DNA from: an uncultured Clostridia bacterium
GTDB lineage: Bacteria > Bacillota > Clostridia > TANB77 > CAG-508
Length of the DNA stretch: 41,695 bases
Assembly (NCBI GenBank): GCA_934180065.1
Contig: CAKPRA010000012.1
Coordinates: forward strand, 1-41,695
Direction: 5' to 3'
Position numbers and translations under genes: made by a program. Under the pieces are notes generated by a model. It had not been told where the DNA came from, ran no database searches, and was given only the letters and a program-made list of their open reading frames with translations. Every line of letters begins with the position of its first letter. Position 1 is the stretch's first letter. Shown in pieces: positions 35,096 to 41,695 of the stretch.

Positions 35096-36389
35096 GTGGC
35101 GAACGAAAATGGAAAAGATGTAGCAAACTCATTAAGTGGTTATTCAAATGCTTTAAATAAAGGTACAAATGCAGTATTGGATAGTGCAAATCAAATTAAT
35201 AAATGGTATGCAGAACAAGTAAATAAAATTGCAGGAGAAGAAAATCAAGACACAACAAGACTTGAAACAAATGTAGATAATACTATTGAAGAAGATACAG
35301 AAGAAAAAATAAACAAGATACAAACCAAAGTAGATGACTATACAGAAATTCAAACCAACAACAAAAACAAGTTAATTTCTAATCAAAATACTGGAAGGTT
35401 AAAAACTATAAATACAGATGAAACACTTGAAGAAGCAGTTGAAAAAGAAAATGAAGTAAAGGATTTAGGCTTTAAAAAAGGCAAAATAAATGGAAAAATA
35501 GCAACTGCAATAAAAGGTGTTAAAGCTATTAATAATACAGCTAATAGATTCGTAAAAACAGGAAAAACATTAAATACAGCAACAAACGAAGGTGGACTAA
35601 AAAGTTTTGAAAAAAGTTCTAGTAGGATAATGACAAAACCAGCCAAAAAGGTGGCAGATAAGGTTACAGCGAAAGCTACAAATATAGTAAGAAAAAATGC
35701 AACTAAAGTAACGAAAAAAGTTGTAAAAGAAACAGCAAATATTACCATAAAAGCTACAAAAGCTGCAATGAAAATAGTAGCAGAGGCAGTAAAACTCTTA
35801 ATGTCTATGCTACCTTCAATTGCTCCAGTAGTAATAATAATTGTTATCATTGCAGCAATTGGTAGTTTCTTTAATTTTAAAACTACTCACGAGGCAGATG
35901 ATATAAATTTTGATGAAATATCTTCAATGATAATAGTAATAGAAGATGAGAAGTTGCAAGCTATATACAATGAGTTCTTAAAGAATATGGGTAAACCGTA
36001 TTTAATGGATCATAGTAATTTATCACACGATACTTGTATGGAATATTATGATTGTTCTAGTTGGACTATTCATTGTTTGGCACACGCAGGAATAAAAGTA
36101 ATTCCTAATACTCGGAGCACAGGGAATTTATACAAATCATTGTAATCCAATTGATGTAAATGATAGAAAAGCTGGAGATTTAATTTTCTTGAAAGATACT
36201 TATGACACAGGAGAACCTGGAAGTATATCTCATGTTGGTATTTATATGGGAGAATTAACTATTAATAATGAAACAGCAGAATGGGTAATTGATACTGGAG
36301 GAAATCCAGAAGGTGTAAAGATTAGAAAATATAATAATGGTTGGTGGAATGGTGAGCATTTTTATGGTTTTGGTAGGTTAAAAGAATAA
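35096..36389 (+). CDS. NlpC/P60 cell-wall hydrolase of the transfer module, one CGG frame break
   Basis: GTG start at 35096, 2 bp after VirB4, with TAGGAG upstream. Skipping the extra C at 36113 gives 430 residues. A long charged N-terminal part with basic repeats (KVADKVTAKATNIVRKNATK), a membrane helix at about 241-263 (SIAPVVIIIVIIAAIG), then an extracellular NlpC/P60 domain: catalytic Cys320 in YYDCSSW, His379 in SHVGIYMG, and WVIDTGG. Such hydrolases open peptidoglycan locally for the conjugation channel. In frame 0 the catalytic His half would be lost (end at 36145). Confidence 0.87.
36113..36116 (+). other. CGG frame break 8 (NlpC/P60 domain)
   Basis: CCT AAT ACT CGG A: skipping the C gives ACT GGA GCA CAG GGA ATT TAT (NTGAQGIYT), Gly340 between the catalytic Cys and His. 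Confidence 0.85.
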
Positions 36390-36407
36390 GATTGGAGGTT
36401 ATAATAT

Positions 36408-37163
36408 TTGAAAGTTAAAATGGTAAAAATGGGTATGGATATTGATGAAACAAGAAATCATAGAATAAGAGGTATTATTCCAACAGAAGATGGAAAATAT
36501 TTATTTGTTGAAATAACGCAGGGAAGAAGACCAGACAAAAAATATATGTTATGTTCTCAAAAGGAATATGAAAAAATGTATCCATATCCAGAATATATTT
36601 ATTTCGATAGTTGCTTTAGAGTTGATATACCAGAAGATTATTTTAAAAACTATACACAAGAATTTTCTGATTATGATAGAAAGCCACTATATGAATATGC
36701 ACATACAAAAGATGATATAGTAAAACTATTGCAAAAATTTAATAAAGATATTGATGACATTGAACTTACTGATGAAAATTATATTGATAAATATTGTGAA
36801 GAAAAAGGATTTTTTAGTTTATATGATAATAGGCTAAAACACAATTATAAACCAATTGAAATTTTATGGACTGACATGGAAATAAATGGTGAATCAAAAG
36901 TTAAAGTATTATATACTTGCTATTCTGCAAATGGTATAAAATATAAGGAAGAGCAAGTAAGAAAAAGAGATACACATTATTTTATTAATGAATATGGTAA
37001 GGAAACAATGGAAGAATTAATGACAAAATATATTGATGATAAAAGTAAAATTATAAAAAATGTTGATACGATAAATCTATTAAAAGAAGATAAAAATAAA
37101 CTTTTTGATTTCTATACTGAAAAAGAAATTGATATAGAAGATTCAATAGATATGGATTACTAA
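36408..37163 (+). CDS. Hypothetical ICE protein
   Basis: 251 residues from a TTG preceded by TTGGAGG. The N-terminal third (IRGIIPTEDGKYLFVEITQG, YMLCSQKEYEKMYPYPEYIY) looks like a small beta-rich domain; the rest is charged. Soluble, no motif known to me, ends in an acidic tail (DIEDSIDMDY). The stop overlaps the start of the next small gene by 1 bp. Confidence 0.6.
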   Translation: MKVKMVKMGMDIDETRNHRIRGIIPTEDGKYLFVEITQGRRPDKKYMLCSQKEYEKMYPYPEYIYFDSCFRVDIPEDYFKNYTQEFSDYDRKPLYEYAHTKDDIVKLLQKFNKDIDDIELTDENYIDKYCEEKGFFSLYDNRLKHNYKPIEILWTDMEINGESKVKVLYTCYSANGIKYKEEQVRKRDTHYFINEYGKETMEELMTKYIDDKSKIIKNVDTINLLKEDKNKLFDFYTEKEIDIEDSIDMDY

Positions 37164-37318
37164 TGAGCAAAATAATATTTTTTATATTAAAAATAATTTT
37201 TATAACAAATGCTTTATTAATTGCAATATGTTTTGAAAGAATGATTATTAGAATGAGTATATTATTTTTAATGTACTCATTCATTATTTTTTTAATACTA
37301 AAGAAATGGAGGGATTAG
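37163..37318 (+). CDS. Small hydrophobic membrane protein, 51 residues
   Basis: ATG at 37163 in TAATG overlap with the previous stop; ends at TAG 37316-37318, directly before the TTG of the methyltransferase gene. Two hydrophobic stretches, IIFFILKIIFITNALLIAI and ILFLMYSFIIFLIL, with a basic end (KKWRD). The tight packing on both sides supports a real gene. Function unknown. Confidence 0.6.
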   Translation: MSKIIFFILKIIFITNALLIAICFERMIIRMSILFLMYSFIIFLILKKWRD

Positions 37319-37867
37319 TTGGTAGTAGATATTTATAACACAAATAAAAAATATAATATTATATATGCTGATCCGCCCTGGAGATATACAGGTTGGAGAA
37401 GTGGACCTAGAAGTGTTGAAAGACATTATTCTACAATGAAAGTAGAAGAAATAATTGCTATGAAGGATACAATTAAATCTATTGCAGATGAAGATTGTGT
37501 CCTATTTTTGTGGGTAACTTTCCCATGTTTAATTGAAGGATTAAAGGTAATGAAAGAATGGGGATTCAAGTATAAAACTTGTGGATTTACATGGGTTAAA
37601 AGGAATAAAGTAGCTGACACATGGTTCTTTGGATTGGGTTCATGGACAAGAGCAAATGCAGAACTTTGCTTAATAGGAACAAGAGGAAAAATACCTAGAG
37701 TTTCAAATAAAGTTTCACAAGTTGTTGATACTCATATTGAAGAACATAGTAAAAAACCTGCAATTGTAAGAGAAAGAATAGTTGAATTAGTTGGACCATT
37801 ACCAAGAATTGAATTATTTGCAAGACAAACAGTAGATGGTTGGGATTGTTGGGGAAATGAAGTGTAA
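37319..37867 (+). CDS. MT-A70 family adenine methyltransferase
   Basis: 182 residues; TTG start after ATGGAGGG. IIYADPPWRY carries DPPW at residues 18-21, the catalytic motif of MT-A70 N6-adenine methyltransferases; HYSTMKVEEI, FLWVTFPCL and GFTWVKRNK are further family blocks, with the C-terminal RIELFARQTVDGWDCWGNE. In mobile elements such solitary enzymes methylate element DNA, which can protect it from restriction in a new host. It lies beside an ArdA antirestriction gene, supporting that role. The recognition site cannot be read from the sequence. Confidence 0.88.
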   Translation: MVVDIYNTNKKYNIIYADPPWRYTGWRSGPRSVERHYSTMKVEEIIAMKDTIKSIADEDCVLFLWVTFPCLIEGLKVMKEWGFKYKTCGFTWVKRNKVADTWFFGLGSWTRANAELCLIGTRGKIPRVSNKVSQVVDTHIEEHSKKPAIVRERIVELVGPLPRIELFARQTVDGWDCWGNEV

Positions 37868-37881
37868 AAGGAGGAATGAAT

Positions 37882-38466
37882 TTGAATATAGAAGTTCCTA
37901 TATTAACCAAAACAGGCAAAAACATAGAACAAGATATAAAAGTATTAAGTAGTACAGATATAGTTAATTTAAAACAAGTACAAGCAATAAGAAATGCTGT
38001 AAAGGAGCACTTGTTATTCATTGGTTTAGATAGAGGCAATAATGTTAGAAATATTAGTGTTTTAGGAATAGGATCTAATTGTGAAGTATTAGTTGATAGT
38101 AAAGATATTATTAGAACAGCTTTACTCTCTTGTAGTGAAAGAGTTATTTTAGTACATAATCATCCATCAAATAATTTAGAACCAAGTAATCCAGATATAC
38201 ATATAACCAATATAACCAATAATCTTTTAAAGACATTTCATATTGAGTTACTAGACCATATTATTGTTACAGAAAAAGAACATATAAGCATGGAGAAAAT
38301 AAAGAAATTTAATAAAAATTATACAAATGATGAAATAAACAAAGTAGAAAAACAATTCTTATATGAAGAAAATCTAAAACTAAAACAGGAGATAGAAAAA
38401 TTACAAAACAATAAAGAAAAAGAAGAAAATCTGACAAATGATGATTTAGATTATGATTATGAATAA
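37882..38466 (+). CDS. RadC-like JAB-domain protein
   Basis: 194 residues from TTG at 37882, preferred because AAAGGAGG then lies 7 bp before; the ATG at 37876 is too close to it. LLFIGLDRGNNVRNISVLGIG and VHNHPSNNLEPSNPD carry the JAMM/JAB metal motif (His92, His94 and Asp about 106) of the RadC family. RadC-like genes are frequent in ICEs and plasmids; their task is unknown. An acidic C-terminal tail ends in NDDLDYDYE. Confidence 0.85.
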   Translation: MNIEVPILTKTGKNIEQDIKVLSSTDIVNLKQVQAIRNAVKEHLLFIGLDRGNNVRNISVLGIGSNCEVLVDSKDIIRTALLSCSERVILVHNHPSNNLEPSNPDIHITNITNNLLKTFHIELLDHIIVTEKEHISMEKIKKFNKNYTNDEINKVEKQFLYEENLKLKQEIEKLQNNKEKEENLTNDDLDYDYE

Positions 38467-38478
38467 GGAGGAAAAAAT

Positions 38479-39459
38479 TTGGCTAAAGTATTTAGTGTTT
38501 ATGTGCAAAATTTAGGTGCATATAGTGGAGGAAATATTGTGGGAGATTGGATTGATTTACCACAAAAGAAAGAAATAATAGATAAATTCTTAAAAGAAAA
38601 AGTTAAAATATATAATGATAATCAAGAATATGAAATAGCTGATACAGAGGAGTTTCCGTTTGAATATAAAATTATTCAATATGCAGATTTACAAGAAATC
38701 AATAAATTAGCAGTAATATATAGTTTATTAGATGAAGTACAAATTGAAGCAGCAAAAGGTTATTGTGAATATAACGGAAAATTTGATATGGATATACAAG
38801 AATTATTAAACGTATGTATGCAGTCAGGATTAATAAGTTATTATCAGTATAATTTCGAAGGTAGTGAGTATTGCTCAATGTTTTCTAAAGAAGAAAAATA
38901 CGGATATACTCTTGCAGAAGAAAATGGAATACATAAGTTGCTAGTAGATAATGGTATTGAATATTGCTTTGATTTTGAAAAATACGGAAGAGATGCTTGT
39001 ATAAATAATAATATAACATTATTAGAAAATGGCTATTTAGATTTAAGCGATACTTTAAATTTACAAGCATTTTCTAAAGAAGAAATACAAGAAAAAGTTG
39101 ATGAGTATTTTATACAAGAAGAATGTGAAATTAAAGTAAAACCAATTTTAAATAAAATGGATAAATTAAGAAATGAGTTTAAAAAAATAACTTCAAACGA
39201 TCAGAAACTTACAGAATATTTTAAAGAAGATAAAAGATATACAAACATAAGAGTAGCAGGTGTAATTTTAGCTGGTATGGCTGTTAGAAATCTACAAAGA
39301 GAAAATGGAAATTTAGAAGGAGAATTAGAATATTCTCCTTTTTCTAAAGAGCAAGAAAAAATGATAGATGATTATACAGAACTAGAGAAAATGGTTGAAT
39401 ATATTGAACAGGAAGTTGAAAGTGAATATGCAAAGGAGGAGATAACAAATGACATTTGA
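38479..39459 (+). CDS. ardA: ArdA-family antirestriction protein
   Basis: 326 residues; TTG start after AAGGAGG. The N-terminal half is ArdA-like: VYVQNLGAYSGGNIVGDWIDLP is the classic first block, followed by acidic segments (DTEEFPFEYKIIQYADLQEI) that mimic DNA. ArdA proteins bind type I restriction enzymes in the recipient and keep the entering single-stranded element from being cut once duplicated. The C-terminal half, from about 200, is helical and extra relative to the 165-residue Tn916 protein. Overlaps the next gene by 11 bp. Confidence 0.82.
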   Translation: MAKVFSVYVQNLGAYSGGNIVGDWIDLPQKKEIIDKFLKEKVKIYNDNQEYEIADTEEFPFEYKIIQYADLQEINKLAVIYSLLDEVQIEAAKGYCEYNGKFDMDIQELLNVCMQSGLISYYQYNFEGSEYCSMFSKEEKYGYTLAEENGIHKLLVDNGIEYCFDFEKYGRDACINNNITLLENGYLDLSDTLNLQAFSKEEIQEKVDEYFIQEECEIKVKPILNKMDKLRNEFKKITSNDQKLTEYFKEDKRYTNIRVAGVILAGMAVRNLQRENGNLEGELEYSPFSKEQEKMIDDYTELEKMVEYIEQEVESEYAKEEITNDI

Positions 39460-40486
39460 TGAATTTCTAGTAAGTAAAGAAACAATTGGAGAATTTGATA
39501 GGGATTTTGTTACAAAAGTAAAATATAACGATAAAATAGACTATATTTTCAAAACTAATTATGGTGGCTTAAATTTCAATAGTGAATTAAAATGTGTTGG
39601 ATTATTTGATAAAAAGAATAACAAACTATATGGTTCAAGCTATGATTTTAATGGAATGTTCAATAAAGAAATGTATAGCAATTTTTATGTTGGAAGTATA
39701 GAAAGTATAAAAAATAATTTATACAAAAATGCAGATAAAATGTTGAATAACTATATAAATGATAATTCAAAATCTTTAAGAAATATGGCAAAGGAAACTT
39801 TTGATAAATACATTTCTTATGAAGGAAATTATAATAGTATAAAAGAAATAGCAGTAAGAAATTATATATACAATTTTGAAAAACAAGAATTAGAATTTCA
39901 TGTAAATACTTCTAAATACGAAAGAAATAATGATGCAAATAAACTTATAATGGAAGAAATAGAATTTCCAGAAGAAACAGAATATAGAGTGTTTGAAGAA
40001 TATATAAACAATGAAGAAAAAACAGAACACATATATTCACGAGAGGCAAATAATATAGAATTGACAGCAAAAGAAAGAATTGGTGTAAGACTTTTAGAAA
40101 AGGATTTAGAAGATAAATTGATTTTAGAATTAGAAAATGATCCAACAAATGAATACAAAATAAAACACGATATTGTTGAATCAATAAAGGATATTGATGC
40201 CCAAATGATAACAATAGATTTATGTCATAATGGAAAAGATATAACTTTTAAATATCCAAAAGAAAAATTAAATAATTTCTATTTAAGTGATTATCATATA
40301 CCAGATGTTAGTACAAGAAATGTGATAAAAGAAATGTATAAAGATGAAAGAGGTTTTGATGATTTCCATTTAGAAGATATAAAATCAATTAGTTTTAGAA
40401 AGCAAATATTATTCGAAAATAAAAAAGAACTTGAATTAAATAATGAAAAAGAAGAACAGGATATTGTTGATGATATGTTTGAATAA
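39449..40486 (+). CDS. Hypothetical ICE protein
   Basis: 345 residues; ATG inside the end of ardA, after AAGGAGGAG. Very acidic and charged, soluble. Blocks such as FIFKTNYGGLNF-like (YIFKTNYGGLNFNSELKC), TAKERIGVRLLEKDLEDKL and MITIDLCHNGKDITFKYP suggest two domains. No family recognised. The high Glu/Asp content could fit DNA mimicry like the neighbouring ArdA, but that is speculation. Confidence 0.6.
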   Translation: MTFDEFLVSKETIGEFDRDFVTKVKYNDKIDYIFKTNYGGLNFNSELKCVGLFDKKNNKLYGSSYDFNGMFNKEMYSNFYVGSIESIKNNLYKNADKMLNNYINDNSKSLRNMAKETFDKYISYEGNYNSIKEIAVRNYIYNFEKQELEFHVNTSKYERNNDANKLIMEEIEFPEETEYRVFEEYINNEEKTEHIYSREANNIELTAKERIGVRLLEKDLEDKLILELENDPTNEYKIKHDIVESIKDIDAQMITIDLCHNGKDITFKYPKEKLNNFYLSDYHIPDVSTRNVIKEMYKDERGFDDFHLEDIKSISFRKQILFENKKELELNNEKEEQDIVDDMFE

Positions 40487-40524
40487 ATATAAGCAACAAT
40501 ATCTTTTTTCTTGGAAGGAGGAGT

Positions 40525-41445
40525 ATGGAAAGAACCGAGATTTTAATTAATAATAAAAGAATAAATTTATATGGTAGTAAAGCTGTAATTGAAAAAGAAA
40601 AGCAGGTTTTAGAAAGTTTAAAACTTACTGGAATTGAAAATAAAGATAGATTAATTATACAAGATTGTATTGATAAAAATAAGTTAAAATCTGATATTTT
40701 ATACGAAGGAAATACAGTGTATCCATTTGAAAAAATTGTTAAGGAATATAGAAGATTACAAAGAGAATATTCATTAGAAAAATTGTCAAATGATATGTAC
40801 CATTTCTTTATGAATGCCTGTGGAGATATTGCTCATTATGATAAAGCAGGTTATAGAAGTTACTATAACGATTCTATTGTAGAACTTGAAAATAGGTTCT
40901 TAAAAAATTCTTATACTGCATCAAGATATAGTGATGTAGATAGAATATTTAAAGAACTAAAAATAAGCAATTATTTTAAAGAAAGAGAGCAAATTGATTT
41001 AGATAAAATTACATTAAATAAGTTAAAAAGCATTATAAAAGATTGTGGTTGGAATGCTATAAATAAAAATGGAATTTGGAGAATAGAACGAACTACAATG
41101 TATGGAAAAGATTTTGCTTTTGAAGTAGATACATCAGATAATAGTGTTTCAAATGTTGTTAAAGAAATACAAAGATATTATAATTCTTTTAATAAAGATG
41201 AATATGTAGAGAATATGGTTGCTATTAGAAGTTCATTAGGACTAACAATTGCAGAGATAGTTTCTTCATCAGAAAATATACAAAGAATGTTAAATAATCT
41301 ATATTTTGATGTACTCTATAAAAGCAGATTAGCAGTAGAAGAAAGTAAAAATACTATTGAAAAAGTTGCTGAAATATCAAATAAAATTGCTGAAAATAAT
41401 TTAGAAAATGATAATGATTTTGATTTTGATTATGATTATGCTTAA
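40525..41445 (+). CDS. Hypothetical ICE protein with acidic Asp/Tyr tail
   Basis: 306 residues; ATG after AAGGAGGAGT. Charged and helical; EKIVKEYRRLQREYSLEKLS and YHFFMNACGDIAHYDKAGY are notable blocks, possibly a DNA-related regulatory protein, but I do not recognise the family. It ends NDFDFDYDYA, resembling the tails of the RadC-like protein (DDLDYDYE) and of the 251-residue protein (SIDMDY). Last gene before the oriT-like region; followed by a terminator. Confidence 0.6.
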   Translation: MERTEILINNKRINLYGSKAVIEKEKQVLESLKLTGIENKDRLIIQDCIDKNKLKSDILYEGNTVYPFEKIVKEYRRLQREYSLEKLSNDMYHFFMNACGDIAHYDKAGYRSYYNDSIVELENRFLKNSYTASRYSDVDRIFKELKISNYFKEREQIDLDKITLNKLKSIIKDCGWNAINKNGIWRIERTTMYGKDFAFEVDTSDNSVSNVVKEIQRYYNSFNKDEYVENMVAIRSSLGLTIAEIVSSSENIQRMLNNLYFDVLYKSRLAVEESKNTIEKVAEISNKIAENNLENDNDFDFDYDYA

Positions 41446-41453
41446 AATTTTTC

Positions 41454-41484
41454 AAAAGTGGAGCTGAAAATTGCTCCACTTTTT
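41454..41484 (+). terminator. Intrinsic terminator
   Basis: 11-bp perfect stem AAAAGTGGAGC (41454-41464) / GCTCCACTTTT (41473-41483), loop TGAAAATT, T-tail. Ends the operon before the hairpin cluster. Confidence 0.85.
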
Positions 41485-41516
41485 CTAAAAAATGAAACAA
41501 AAAAATTTCTCCCAGC

Positions 41517-41664
41517 GGGCAAAAAGGGTTTTAGGGGATTTTGCCCTAAACAGCAAAATGGTGTCAAAACACCAAGCTGGCGAATATTGGGCACCAGAAA
41601 ATGCTCTCAATATTCGAGGCAAATAAATTTGCCTTTAAAATTATATGCTACACTTCGTTAGCAT
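41517..41664 (+). other. Cluster of five hairpins, candidate oriT
   Basis: GGGCAAAA/TTTTGCCC (41517-41546), TGGTGT/ACACCA within CAGC/GCTG (41551-41579), GAATATTG/CAATATTC (41582-41615), GGCAAA/TTTGCC (41618-41633) and ATGCTA/TAGCAT (41645-41664). The GC content is higher than around it. In ICEs of this type a relaxase follows such a region; here the window ends first. Reading frames across it (for example one to 41661) have no coding character. Confidence 0.5.
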
Positions 41665-41695
41665 AAATTTTATTTAAAAAGATTTGTAGATATAT

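Larger units (their letters stand above)
17514..41695 (+). mobile_element. Integrative conjugative element in cotJC (left part)
   Basis: Starts where cotJC breaks off and runs past the right edge. Contents: replication-initiator-like gene, sortase and surface proteins, a complete set of Gram-positive type IV secretion genes (VirD4, VirB2-like, VirB6-like, PrgI, VirB4, NlpC/P60), antirestriction and methylation genes, and oriT-like hairpins. The relaxase and recombinase expected for such an element are not in the window. Many genes use TTG starts, unlike the left third of the window. Confidence 0.88.

Noticed and set aside
28922..36116. CGG reassigned to another amino acid
   Set aside because: Reassignment alone does not restore the reading frame; a one-base skip is needed at each site.
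28922..36116. Basecalling artefact at a methylated motif
   Set aside because: Not fully excluded, but the sequences without the C share only GG, which occurs hundreds of times unaffected; no longer motif is common to the eight sites.
41458..41661. Open frame across the hairpin cluster
   Set aside because: It runs through a terminator and several inverted repeats and has no coding character or ribosome binding site.
1..41695. tRNA genes or CRISPR arrays
   Set aside because: I found no T-loop/acceptor pairs and no spaced short direct repeats; the 105-bp and 255-bp repeats are coding. In particular no candidate CGG-reading tRNA lies in the window.

Overview
The window is very AT-rich, and every gene I can support lies on the + strand. 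A cotJA-cotJB-cotJC spore-coat operon and Bacillota-type promoters and ribosome binding sites point to a spore-forming, low-GC member of the Bacillota, probably a Clostridia-type gut organism. I cannot name the species.

Positions 1 to about 17,513 look chromosomal. In order: the 3' part of a protein made of six 35-residue repeats resembling mTERF repeats; a membrane protein with BspA-type leucine-rich repeats; a radical SAM/SPASM enzyme followed by a small protein with a Ser/Gly/poly-Asn tail (possible RiPP pair) and a zinc-ribbon membrane protein; a DUF1653 protein, TcdA and a CYTH protein; a 169-bp element with perfect 29-bp inverted arms; an ArsR/CadC repressor with a clear promoter-operator and a P1B metal ATPase; an unknown HExxH protein; an MprF-type flippase-like membrane protein; two GT8 glycosyltransferases and two PlsC-like acyltransferases; then cotJA, cotJB and a cotJC gene cut off at its GTEE motif.

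From about 17,514 to the right edge lies an integrative conjugative element (ICE) inserted in cotJC; its right end, relaxase and recombinase are outside the window. It carries a replication-initiator-like gene with hairpin-T signals before and inside it, a class B sortase, two membrane-anchored surface proteins and a large thioester/CnaB adhesin. The transfer module follows (VirD4, VirB2-like, VirB6-like, PrgI, VirB4, NlpC/P60 hydrolase), then an MT-A70 methyltransferase, a RadC-like JAB protein, an ArdA-type antirestriction protein, two unknown genes and a cluster of hairpins that may be oriT.

The most striking observation is in the transfer module. VirD4 (five times), the VirB6-like protein, VirB4 and the NlpC/P60 hydrolase (once each) are broken by the same lesion: one extra C directly before a conserved glycine codon, so that the original frame meets a CGG codon and the protein continues one base later at GGN. 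By eye, CGG is an in-frame codon nowhere else in the window. Eight identical events in about 7.2 kb, all in the same codon phase and without other decay, suggest +1 recoding of CGGN as glycine in the conjugation genes, or else a peculiar systematic sequence artefact. A ninth frame break, in VirD4 near 29,343, is of a different kind and is a caveat.
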